NCBI GenBank assembly: GCA_021405315.1
Contig: QWIH01000010.1
Coordinates: forward strand, 1 to 64,000
From: Leptolyngbya sp. PLA1
GTDB taxonomy: Bacteria; Planctomycetota; Phycisphaerae; Phycisphaerales; UBA1924
DNA length: 64,000 bases
Direction: 5' to 3'
Of the stretch, positions 1-7,260 are shown one piece after another (the first letter of the stretch is position 1; every line of letters begins with the position of its first letter). The translations under genes and the position numbers were made by a program. The notes under the pieces are model-generated. The model ran no database searches and was not told where the DNA came from. It worked only from the letters and a program-made list of their open reading frames with translations.

Positions 1-849
1 CAACCTCACCTCCCCGACGCCCCGGCCGCCACCGCCTCCGACCCCGCGGCTGGCGACGCCGCGCCCCAGTCGCCCCCGGACTCCCTCCCCCAGCCCTTCG
101 TCCCCGTCACCTTCCCAGACCTTCCGCCGCTATCCCACGCCCACCAAGACCTCCTCCACGCCCTCATCCAGCACAACCAGGACTTCCGCGCCCTCGCCGC
201 CGCCACCGGCCACCACATCTTCGACCTCTACGCCTGGGCCGCCTCCCCAGACATCGTCCCATGGCTCAAACTCCACCGCACCCTCTCCGCTCACGCCGAC
301 CGTGCCGCGGCTCTCGCCGCGCTCCGCCACGCCCTCGCCACCTCAGACTCCCCCATCGAGCAGCGCCGCGCCGCCGTCGCCATCCTCCGCGCCCACTCTC
401 CCGCCCGCCGCGGCAGACCCACGCCCGCCTCCACACCCGGCCCCGCGCCTTCCCACTCCCCGACCAACACGCACGCCACGACGCCAGACGACGACGACCC
501 TTCCGACGACGACCCAGACTCCGACGACGACCCAGACTCCGACGACGACTCCGACCACGAGGCGCCCGGCAAGCATCAACACGAAGATGCCCCACGGCGC
601 CTTCGCAGCGACGACCGCGATCTCGCGCACGCCGTCACAACGACCCAGCCGCCCAAGGCACCCACGACCGCCGTCCCGTCTCCCGCAATCTCCGTGGCCG
701 CCGCCCCGGGCGACTCGCCAATCCTCTACCCCGACGAACTCGACGAATACTCCATCTTCCCGCCGGACTTCATCCCCGGTCGCCACCCGCTCGCGCCCAG
801 ACCCACGCCGAGCGACGCCCCGACCACGCCCCGCCCCGATTCCTCCTGA
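1..849 (+). CDS. Hypothetical Pro/Asp-rich protein, 3' part (5' end outside window)
   Basis: Frame 1 is open from the first base of the window to TGA at 847-849, leaving the last 282 residues. I do not recognise the family. Residues about 40-125 look like a folded helical region (for example GHHIFDLYAWAASPDIVPWL followed by an Arg/Ala-rich helix), loosely reminiscent of helix-turn-helix DNA-binding segments. After that comes a Pro/Thr/Ala linker, an Asp-rich tract encoded by 18-bp tandem repeats (505-555) and a disordered Pro-rich tail. Nearly all codons end in C, as expected of a real gene in this genome, and no other frame gives a better protein. Function unknown. Confidence 0.65.
   Translation, partial: QPHLPDAPAATASDPAAGDAAPQSPPDSLPQPFVPVTFPDLPPLSHAHQDLLHALIQHNQDFRALAAATGHHIFDLYAWAASPDIVPWLKLHRTLSAHADRAAALAALRHALATSDSPIEQRRAAVAILRAHSPARRGRPTPASTPGPAPSHSPTNTHATTPDDDDPSDDDPDSDDDPDSDDDSDHEAPGKHQHEDAPRRLRSDDRDLAHAVTTTQPPKAPTTAVPSPAISVAAAPGDSPILYPDELDEYSIFPPDFIPGRHPLAPRPTPSDAPTTPRPDSS
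505..555 (+). repeat. 18-bp tandem repeat coding for an acidic tract
   Basis: The unit gacgacgacccagactcc occurs twice in perfect tandem (505-522, 523-540) and continues into a partial third copy to about 555. It is in frame with the partial protein and encodes Asp-Asp-Asp-Pro-Asp-Ser. It is a likely site of slippage-driven length variation. Confidence 0.8.
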
Positions 850-924
850 GCCACCCGACGCACCGCTCTCCTCGGCGGTGTTCTCCGGGAGCCGCTCCCC
901 TGGCGCTTCCCTCCGCGGCCATCG

Positions 925-953
925 TCCCGTCTCCCGCATAGTCGGGATATGAT
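925..953 (+). promoter_or_regulatory. Candidate ssb promoter
   Basis: TATGAT at 948-953 is the only good -10-like hexamer in the 149-bp gap before ssb. The matching -35 position (925-930, tcccgt) is poor, so this is only a weak candidate. Confidence 0.25.
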
Positions 954-998
954 CGGGTAACGCCGCCGGGGGTACCCGGGGCACAAGGAGCACCCACG

Positions 999-1466
999 AT
1001 GGCCAGTTACAACAAGGTTCTGCTGATGGGCAACATCACCCGCGACATCGAGCTCAAGTCGATCGGCAGCGGGAACACCGTCGCCAACATCGGCCTGGCC
1101 GTCAACCGCCGCTACACCACGCAGGCCGGCGAGAAGCGAGAAGAAGTCACCTTCGTCGACTGCGAAGCCTGGGGCAAGACCGGCGAGAACATCGCCAAGT
1201 TCTTCTCGAAGGGCCGCCCCATCTTCATCGAGGGCCGCCTCAAGCTCGACCAGTGGGACGACAAGGAAGGCAAGAAGCACTCCCGCCTGCGCGTCGTCGT
1301 CGAGTCCTTCGAGTTCGTCGACAGCAAGGCCGGCGGCGGCGGTGGTGGGGGCGGTGGTGGTGGCAACAGCGAGGGTGCGCCCACCGGCGGCTGGTCCAAG
1401 CCCGCCCCGCGCTCCGCCGCGCCCAGCCAGCCGGAGGCCATGGCCCCGGACGACATCCCGTTCTGA
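999..1466 (+). CDS. ssb: Single-stranded DNA-binding protein
   Basis: SSB of 155 residues. It coats single-stranded DNA during replication, recombination and repair and recruits partner enzymes through its C-terminus. Residues about 1-108 form the OB fold, opening MASYNKVLLMGNITRDIELK and containing the conserved FVDCEAWGKTGENIAKF segment. A glycine-only run near residues 113-123 starts the disordered linker, and the protein ends in the acidic tip DDIPF, the normal docking peptide. AAGGAG at 985-990 sits 8 bases before the ATG. The gene ends 1 bp from the stop of the convergent methyltransferase gene. It is not next to rpsF/rpsR, the common bacterial arrangement. Confidence 0.98.
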   Translation: MASYNKVLLMGNITRDIELKSIGSGNTVANIGLAVNRRYTTQAGEKREEVTFVDCEAWGKTGENIAKFFSKGRPIFIEGRLKLDQWDDKEGKKHSRLRVVVESFEFVDSKAGGGGGGGGGGGNSEGAPTGGWSKPAPRSAAPSQPEAMAPDDIPF

Positions 1467-1467
1467 T

Positions 1468-2286
1468 CTAGATCCGCACCTGCGGCGCACGCTCCAGCAG
1501 CGCCCGCTCGCTCTCCAGAACGTAAATCTGGTTCACCGCGAGCCAGCCCAGGAAGCGGTACGGGTAGCGCTTCATGTGGTCCGCCACGCGCGTATCGCGC
1601 CCCTGCGTGTTGTCCTCCAGGAACACCACCCGGGGCTTCCACTTCGCGAGGTCAAAGCCCGTGAGCAGCTCGTACTCGCCGCCCTCCACGTCGATGGACG
1701 CGAAATCGATGGTGCCGGGCGGCGCCGCCGCGAGCACCGCGTCCATTGTCGTCATGGGCACGGTCACGCGCTCCCGCGCAAACGCGCGGCTGTCCAGCGC
1801 CTGCCGGTGGTCTGGCCGATCAAACGCGTACGAGCACTGGTCCCACTGCCCGTCCTTCACCGCCGTGAACTCCACCGTCGCCGGCGAGCCCGGCGCCCCG
1901 AGCGCGCTGTGCACCACGCGAGAGCCCGTCCGACGGGCCGCGCACTCCGCGTGCCGGTTGGGCAGGGCCTCCACCAGCAGGCCCGTCCACCCCGCCGCCT
2001 CGAAGGCGTACGACACGCTGCTGCGGTACCCGTCGTACGCCCCCACCTCGATGAAGTACCCGCCGGTCTTCCCCTCGAACAGGTCCCACAGCCACATGTC
2101 CTCGCCGTACTCCGAGCGGAACTCGACGGGGAACCGCGGCTTCCGGCCCTCCCGCGCCAGCCTCGCCTCCGCCTCGACGGCAAGGAAGCGCCGGCGGATC
2201 TGCATCACGCTCTGCCCGAGGTAATCCACCGCCTGCTGAAGGCCCTGGACCTGCTGCACGAGTGATTCCAGCGCGGGCTGCTGCAT
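1468..2286 (-). CDS. FkbM family methyltransferase
   Basis: Predicted S-adenosylmethionine-dependent methyltransferase of the FkbM family, which O-methylates sugars or other small hydroxyl compounds. Residues about 60-80 carry the acidic YGEDMWLWDLF segment and then GGYFIEVGAYDG, the glycine-rich SAM-binding loop. Later IDFASIDVEGGEYELL is the FkbM hallmark and VVFLEDNTQGRD follows. An N-terminal helix of about 45 residues may be a coiled coil. The ATG at 2284-2286 is chosen: 272 residues, with a GGAG upstream. A longer frame starting at 2361 would overlap the divergent gene. The neighbours (glycosyltransferase-like protein, sugar epimerase) fit surface glycan modification, but the substrate is unknown. 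Confidence 0.85.
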   Translation of the reverse strand: MQQPALESLVQQVQGLQQAVDYLGQSVMQIRRRFLAVEAEARLAREGRKPRFPVEFRSEYGEDMWLWDLFEGKTGGYFIEVGAYDGYRSSVSYAFEAAGWTGLLVEALPNRHAECAARRTGSRVVHSALGAPGSPATVEFTAVKDGQWDQCSYAFDRPDHRQALDSRAFARERVTVPMTTMDAVLAAAPPGTIDFASIDVEGGEYELLTGFDLAKWKPRVVFLEDNTQGRDTRVADHMKRYPYRFLGWLAVNQIYVLESERALLERAPQVRI

Positions 2287-2353
2287 GAACGGCTCCGGAA
2301 GAGGAAGGGCTATCGTACCGCAGGTCGAGCGCACCGACGGGAGCATCCGCGGC

Positions 2354-3034
2354 ATGGACATCGTGAGTTTCTACACCGGGGAGGGGGCGTACAAGGACTT
2401 CGCCGAGAAACTGCGCGCAAGCTGCGTCCGCTTCGGCATCACCCCGCACGTCGAGAAGCTGGAGAGCACGGGCGTCTGGGCCCGGAACAACTCAAAGAAG
2501 CCCGCGTTCATGCAGCGGAAGCTGCTCGAACTCAAGCGACCGATCATCTGGTGCGACGCGGACTGCGAGGTCTGCAAGCCCCCGGTGCTGCTGGAGAGCC
2601 CGGGCGTGGACTTCGCCGCGTACAACTGGGCCGCGGACCCCAGCGAGTCCGTGCCCGACCAGTCGTGCAAGGTGCTCAAGTGCACCAGCGGCGTGCTGTA
2701 CTTCGCGTACACACCCGCGTCGCTCCAACTGATGTACCAGTGGGTGCAGGCGAGCACGAAGGAGCCGACGATCCCGGACGACACGGTGCTGGACATGGTG
2801 TGGGCACGCTGGCGCGGTCCCAAGATCAAGCACCTCTGGCTGCCCAGGGAGTACAACCGGATGGACCTGCGCTGGCCCACCATCGAGCCGGTGATCAACC
2901 ATGTCTATCGCGACGGGGCCATCTTCACGGGTGCGCAGACACTGGAGAAGGATCCGTGGCTGGGCCGGCTGCCGGAGAGGCCGCTCGGCATGGGACCGGA
3001 GACTCACGGCGGGCCCGGGGGCGCGGGGGCCTGA
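2354..3034 (+). CDS. Glycosyltransferase-like (nucleotide-diphospho-sugar transferase fold) protein
   Basis: Protein of 226 residues starting MDIVSFYTGEGAYKDFAEKL, preceded by GGGAG. The segment KRPIIWCDADCEV contains an Asp-x-Asp between strand and helix, the metal/nucleotide-sugar motif of GT-A glycosyltransferases. Conserved aromatic and acidic residues follow, including IPDDTVLDMVWARW and a late FTGAQTLEKDPW. No signal peptide or membrane segment is seen, so it is probably cytoplasmic. It is divergent from the FkbM methyltransferase across 67 bp, and the two may modify the same glycan. Its last 31 bases overlap the 3' end of the convergent gene. The exact GT family and sugar cannot be told. 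Confidence 0.65.
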   Translation: MDIVSFYTGEGAYKDFAEKLRASCVRFGITPHVEKLESTGVWARNNSKKPAFMQRKLLELKRPIIWCDADCEVCKPPVLLESPGVDFAAYNWAADPSESVPDQSCKVLKCTSGVLYFAYTPASLQLMYQWVQASTKEPTIPDDTVLDMVWARWRGPKIKHLWLPREYNRMDLRWPTIEPVINHVYRDGAIFTGAQTLEKDPWLGRLPERPLGMGPETHGGPGGAGA

Positions 3035-4644
3035 TCGTCCTTGGGCCTGGGGAGGGTGTGGGTGAGATAGAGCAGTTCCTTGGCGCTCGCCGCGAGCGCC
3101 GGATCGTCGCCCTGCGCGAGCGCCTCGAGGGTTGCGATGATCGTCGGGGGCAGAGGGCCGGGGTGTTGCGCAGCGATGAGAGCGCCGAGGATGGCCTCCG
3201 CCTCGTCTCCGCGCTGCTGGAGCCGGGGGAGCACGGCTGCGACGAGCGTCTCATCCCACTCTCCCGCGTTCATGACGCGCCAGTTGATGACTGCCGCGCC
3301 GGCCCGCGAGGTGTCCGGGGCCGGATCGAGGAGCAGATCGATCACGAGCGGGGTGTCGAAGGCCAGTGCGCGGAGGTGCGAGGTCCAGGCACCGGCTCCG
3401 GACTCCGCGGCGGCGCGCAGCCCGAGGGCGACGCACCGGCGCGTCGCCGGATCGGCACGGGTGAGCAGGGCGGTGAGGTCGTAGTCGCTGAGGCGACCCG
3501 CCACGTCGTTCGCGGGCGCGAGGATCAGGGCGGTGGCGGCGAGCGTGCGCTGATCCTCGGGCAGGGCGCGGTCGCGCAGGCGGTCGGCGAGCGATGAGCT
3601 GAGGACCGGGCTCGCGTTGGCGAAGTACGGCAGGAGCGAGAGGGCGGCGGAGCGGACGGCGGGGTTCTCTGAGCTGAGGAGACCAAGGAGCCACTCGTCG
3701 TTTCGCCGGCTCTCGGAGGGATCAAACACCCATCCCAGGCCGGTTCCCAGCTCGATCGCGCGCGCCCGGATGGCCGGATCGGGCGAGGCGAGATCGCGGG
3801 CGACCCAGACGCGGAGTCGCTGGCACGTTCCGGAGTCGGTGCCCCCGGAGATGCCTCCCAGGTGCATGGCACGGAGCGCGTCCCTGGGGTCGCGTGCCTC
3901 GCGGTAGAGGTCCGTCGCGCGGCGGCGGAGCCACTCTTCCTGCCACGGCGCCATGACCGTGTTGTCGACGCGGTAGGCGAGGGTGCCCCTCCAGGCGGCG
4001 CCTCCCGCGGGGTTGCGCGGGCGGATGAGCGAGTCCGGCAGGTGCTTCAGACCCAGGATGAGGACGGTGGTGGGGATCACACCCCGCCACCCCATGGCGC
4101 GGACGGCGGTGACGCGTGAGAGCGAGATGGCGACGAGGAGCAGCGCGACGCCGCAGGCGATGACGGGTTGCGAGCGGCGGGTGCGGTAGAGGTGGGCGTG
4201 GGGCCCGGGTGGCCTGCCGCACTCGGGGCACGTCATGTTCTCGAAGCCGGGCATGGCGTACCAGCAGGCGGGGCAGCGTGGGCGGCCTCGGGAAGGGTCG
4301 AACTGAACGCCGACGAAGATGAGGGCGAGAGAGGCGAAGCCGCAGACGATGGCGATGCTGGTCCAGAGGCTGGGGAGCGCGTCGGAGAGGTCCGAGCCCG
4401 GGTCGTAGTTGAGGGCGAGGAGGCAGAGGATGCAACCTACGGGGAGCAGGCTGAGGCCGGCGAGGGTGCCGACGATGCTGGCGGTCCTTCCGATGGTGCG
4501 TGCGCGGGCGCCGACGCGGAGCAGGCGAGAGGCGAGGGCGTCGATGCGGGCGGCGAGGCCCCTGACGGCGAGGCTGGCGCCCCAGAGGGCGAGGATGGCG
4601 CCGAGGACGCCGAGGATCAGCCTTGAGATGAGGATCCAGATCAG
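3004..4644 (-). CDS. Membrane protein with zinc ribbon and HEAT-like repeats; probable CTG start
   Basis: An ATG at 4254 gives 416 residues, but the frame stays open upstream and codes for clearly protein-like sequence. CPAC (residues 124-127) before that ATG pairs with CPEC (139-142) after it to make a zinc ribbon, so the ATG lies inside a domain. No ATG, GTG or TTG exists in frame before the stop at 4717-4719. CTG at 4642-4644 has GAGGAA 6 bases upstream and is the best start (546 residues). Residues 1-120 hold about three membrane segments and two more follow the ribbon. From about residue 200 come helical HEAT-like repeats. Function unknown. It possibly anchors a protein-interaction solenoid at the membrane. 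Confidence 0.7.
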   Translation of the reverse strand: MIWILISRLILGVLGAILALWGASLAVRGLAARIDALASRLLRVGARARTIGRTASIVGTLAGLSLLPVGCILCLLALNYDPGSDLSDALPSLWTSIAIVCGFASLALIFVGVQFDPSRGRPRCPACWYAMPGFENMTCPECGRPPGPHAHLYRTRRSQPVIACGVALLLVAISLSRVTAVRAMGWRGVIPTTVLILGLKHLPDSLIRPRNPAGGAAWRGTLAYRVDNTVMAPWQEEWLRRRATDLYREARDPRDALRAMHLGGISGGTDSGTCQRLRVWVARDLASPDPAIRARAIELGTGLGWVFDPSESRRNDEWLLGLLSSENPAVRSAALSLLPYFANASPVLSSSLADRLRDRALPEDQRTLAATALILAPANDVAGRLSDYDLTALLTRADPATRRCVALGLRAAAESGAGAWTSHLRALAFDTPLVIDLLLDPAPDTSRAGAAVINWRVMNAGEWDETLVAAVLPRLQQRGDEAEAILGALIAAQHPGPLPPTIIATLEALAQGDDPALAASAKELLYLTHTLPRPKDDQAPAPPGPP

Positions 4645-4768
4645 GCGGCGTTCCTCAAAACGGGCGACTGGAAGTTCCGAAGAGTGCGTGGCGGCCGGCG
4701 CGGGGCGGGATCGACGCTATGGTACAACCGGGCACCCACAGGGATGCACCAGCGGGAGGAATCAGGCG

Positions 4769-5455
4769 ATGATGATGACGAAGCAGCGGAACGTGCGGGG
4801 CCGCGGGTGGGGGATGACGGGGGCGCGGCGCGGGGGTGCGGCGAAGGGTTGCCTGATCGCGGCGGGCGTGGTGGTGGTGCTGATCGTGGCCCTCGTGGTC
4901 ACCGTGATGCTCACCTGGAAGAAGATGGCGGGTGCGGCGATGACCGCGACCACGGTGGCGGTGGTGGACTCGTCATCGATCCCCGACGATCAGAAGACCC
5001 GGATCAAGGCGCGGGTCGAGGGAGTGGTGAAGGACTGGAAGGACGGGAAGGTGAGCGGCGAGCAACTGGGCGAGGTGATGAAGCAGATCGTGGAGAGCCC
5101 TGTGTTCCCCGCGGCGATGGCGGGGCTGGCGGACAAGCAGTACCTCAGCCGCTCCGGCCTGACGGACGAGGAGAAGGCGGCGGGGCGGCGGGTGCTGCAG
5201 CGGTTTGCGCGGGGCGTCTTCGAGAAGAAGATTCCCGAGGCCGAATCGCAGCCTGTGATCGCCCTCATGCAAGCCAAGGACATGGCGGGGAACGAGAAGT
5301 TCAAGGAGACGATGACGGATGATGAGGTGAAGGCGATGCTGGTGAAGGCGAAGGCCGCCGCGGACAAGGCGGAGGTTCCGGACGAGGAGTTCAACGTGGA
5401 CTTCGCGGGGGAGATCGACCGGGCGATCGATCGTGCGCTGGCGCCGACGAAGTGA
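4769..5455 (+). CDS. One-pass membrane protein of unknown function
   Basis: Protein of 228 residues. A basic N-terminus (Arg/Lys-rich, residues 1-27) precedes one hydrophobic helix at about 28-50 (CLIAAGVVVVLIVALVV), so by the positive-inside rule the remaining 175 residues are outside the cytoplasmic membrane. That part is charged and predicted helical (for example DQKTRIKARVEGVVKDWKDG), rich in Lys, Glu and Ala, with no motif I recognise. The start is ATG 4769, 8 bases after GGGAGGA at 4754-4760; two more in-frame ATGs follow immediately. It is divergent from the zinc-ribbon membrane protein. Confidence 0.8.
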   Translation: MMMTKQRNVRGRGWGMTGARRGGAAKGCLIAAGVVVVLIVALVVTVMLTWKKMAGAAMTATTVAVVDSSSIPDDQKTRIKARVEGVVKDWKDGKVSGEQLGEVMKQIVESPVFPAAMAGLADKQYLSRSGLTDEEKAAGRRVLQRFARGVFEKKIPEAESQPVIALMQAKDMAGNEKFKETMTDDEVKAMLVKAKAAADKAEVPDEEFNVDFAGEIDRAIDRALAPTK

Positions 5456-5604
5456 GGGGTGGCGAAGCGGGCGGGACGAGTGCGTCGCGAAAGCAGACCG
5501 ATCGATGGCACTCCCTCGAAGGTACACCGCGGAGCGGGATACGCCACGAATGTGGTACGACGAGTTGGCATGTGGTGGCGCCCGATGTAGTTGGGCGACG
5601 CGGA

Positions 5605-6576
5605 TCAGCCGCCCTGCCCCGTCGTCCACTCGACCTGGCGCCGGATGCCCAGCGCGAAGGGGGTCGAGGGCGAATAGCCGAGTTCGGCGCGGCTGCGGGC
5701 GAGGTCTGCCCACGTGGTTTTGACGTCGCCGGGCTGGACTGGGAGGCGGTTGAGCGTGGCCTTGGCGCCGAGGGTGGATTCGATGGTGGCGAGCATGTCG
5801 GCGAGCGTGACGGGCGCGTCGCTGCCGAGGTTCCAGATGCGATAGCCGTGTGAATCGATGCGGTCGTAGGCGGCAAGGACGCCGGCGACGATGTCGTCGA
5901 TGAAGGTGAAGTCGCGGCTCATGGAGCCGTCGCCGAAGAAGTCGATGGGGCGGTTGTCGCGGATGGAGCGGATGAACTTGGCGATGGCAAGGTCGGGGCG
6001 CTGGCGGGGGCCATAGACGGTGAAGAAGCGGAGCATGGCGGTGGGCATGCCGGTGAGGTGCCAGTGCGTGTGGCCCAGGAGTTCGCAGGCGCGCTTGGAG
6101 GCGGCGTAGGGGCTGATGGGGCAACTGACGTCGGCGGTTTCGGAGTATGGGGGCGTGCAGGAGTCGCCGTAGACGGAGCTGGAAGAGGCGATGACGGCGC
6201 GCTCGCACCCGGCACGGTGGGCCTCTGCGAGGATGACGGCGGTGCCTGTGACGTTGGCGTGCATGTAGCCCGCGGGATCGGCGATGGAGGGGCGGACGCC
6301 GGCCTTGGCGGCGAGGTGGATGACGCCGGTGGGTTTGTGCTGCTCGAAGAGGCGGCGCATGGCCGGCGCGGAGGTGAGGTCGGCCTCGACGAAGGTGAAG
6401 GAAGAGTGGCGGCGGAGCCACGCGAGGTTGCGGTCCTTGAGAGCGCGGTCGTAGAAAGGGTCGAAGTTGTCGATGGCGAGGACGGGCGAGCCCCGTTGGC
6501 AGAGGGCGTCGGCGACGTGGCAGCCGATGAAGCCGGCAGCGCCGGTGACGAGGATGGGTGTGGAGGTGGGTGCCAG
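5605..6576 (-). CDS. NAD-dependent epimerase, UDP-glucuronate 4-epimerase-like; probable CTG start
   Basis: Extended SDR that interconverts nucleotide sugars. From an ATG at 6360 the protein would lack its cofactor loop. The frame continues upstream through ILVTGAAGFIGCHVADAL, the Rossmann TGxxGxxG, to a stop at 6616-6618. The only well-placed start is CTG 6574-6576 with AGGAG 7 bases upstream (323 residues, normal family length). SSSSVYGDSC and SPYAASKRACE give the catalytic Ser and the Tyr-x-x-x-Lys pair. LRFFTVYGPRQRPDLAI and FGDGSMSRDFTFIDDIV are typical of the CapI/LspL UDP-glucuronate 4-epimerase branch. It probably supplies a sugar for capsule, LPS or secondary wall glycan. Confidence 0.88.
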   Translation of the reverse strand: MAPTSTPILVTGAAGFIGCHVADALCQRGSPVLAIDNFDPFYDRALKDRNLAWLRRHSSFTFVEADLTSAPAMRRLFEQHKPTGVIHLAAKAGVRPSIADPAGYMHANVTGTAVILAEAHRAGCERAVIASSSSVYGDSCTPPYSETADVSCPISPYAASKRACELLGHTHWHLTGMPTAMLRFFTVYGPRQRPDLAIAKFIRSIRDNRPIDFFGDGSMSRDFTFIDDIVAGVLAAYDRIDSHGYRIWNLGSDAPVTLADMLATIESTLGAKATLNRLPVQPGDVKTTWADLARSRAELGYSPSTPFALGIRRQVEWTTGQGG

Positions 6577-6954
6577 GGGGCGGCTCCTAGGCCCCGGAGG
6601 GGGCGCGAGGAGACATTATGCCCCGGGACGTCAAGGCCGGGGCGATCGGGCTTTGGATGGGGATGGGGAGGCCGGTGGTGCCGGCCGGAGAAACAAGCAG
6701 GGCGCCATCAGTGACAGCGCCCCGCTGGAGGAGAGAGAGATCAAAGTGATTATAGGAACCTAACCAAGTCTTGGTTTCAATGTCTCGGATTGACGGCCTC
6801 AAGACCGACAGGATTTCCCCGTGAATTCATGGACGGCAGCATGACTTACGAACCGGATGCGAACCGCCGCGCAAGGTTGGCGTGGCGCCAGCGGTCGAAA
6901 CCCCCCGAACGCGGGATGGCGAAACCTGGTCGAAGGTGGCCCGAATAAGTTGAT
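6577..6954. other. Intergenic region (378 bp) with hairpins and an AT-rich palindrome
   Basis: No convincing gene on either strand. It separates the divergent epimerase and small membrane protein genes. It holds a GGCCGG/CCGGCC hairpin (6670-6686), a GGGCGC/GCGCCC hairpin (6700-6722), an unusually AT-rich island (6741-6780) with a 15-bp palindrome, and then featureless GC-rich DNA. It probably carries divergent promoters. Confidence 0.6.
6762..6776. promoter_or_regulatory. 15-bp palindrome, operator-like
   Basis: AACCAAG-T-CTTGGTT is a perfect inverted repeat with 7-base arms and a single central base. It lies in the most AT-rich stretch of a very GC-rich window, next to tataggaacc. It resembles an operator for a dimeric repressor rather than a terminator. 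No regulator gene adjoins it. Confidence 0.4.
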
Positions 6955-7248
6955 ATGCAATGGCTCACAGCGATCCTGGGGCTCTTTTTCCCGCGTCTGG
7001 CGCTGGCGTTGATCTGGCTGTTCAGCGACTACCTTGGCCGTGCGTTCGAGACGACGGTCTGGCCGTTGCTGGGGTTCCTGTTCATGCCGTTCACGACGCT
7101 GGCGTGGGCCCTGGCGCAGAACGAGGGCGGGGGCGTCCACGGAGTGTGGATTGCGGTGGTGGTGATCGCGGCGTTGATGGATGTCGGCGTGATCGGGAGG
7201 GGGGCGAAGAAGCGGCCCAAGCACGCGTGCAAGGCCTGCCGCGAGTGA
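6955..7248 (+). CDS. Small membrane protein of unknown function
   Basis: Protein of 97 residues with about three hydrophobic segments: residues 3-24 (WLTAILGLFFPRLALALIWL), about 34-52 (TVWPLLGFLFMPFTTLAWAL) and about 63-80. It ends in a basic tail with a Cys-x-x-Cys pair (KHACKACRE). An aromatic- and Leu-rich small integral membrane protein of this kind is common in planctomycetes and other bacteria but has no assigned job. No Shine-Dalgarno is obvious before the ATG. It ends 12 bp from the stop of purH on the other strand. Confidence 0.75.
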   Translation: MQWLTAILGLFFPRLALALIWLFSDYLGRAFETTVWPLLGFLFMPFTTLAWALAQNEGGGVHGVWIAVVVIAALMDVGVIGRGAKKRPKHACKACRE

Positions 7249-7260
7249 CCCCGTTGGAAT

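Noticed and set aside
1333..1366. Gly-codon run in ssb as a separate repeat element
   Set aside because: It is the ordinary low-complexity linker of SSB, in frame and followed by the normal acidic tip.
2287..2361. Longer starts for the divergent FkbM and glycosyltransferase-like genes
   Set aside because: They would overlap each other by about 75 bp and add non-conserved residues; ATGs at 2286 and 2354 have better ribosome sites.
6587..6802. 71-codon reverse-strand frame upstream of the epimerase
   Set aside because: No ribosome site or typical codon use. It runs through hairpins and the AT-rich palindrome of a likely regulatory region.
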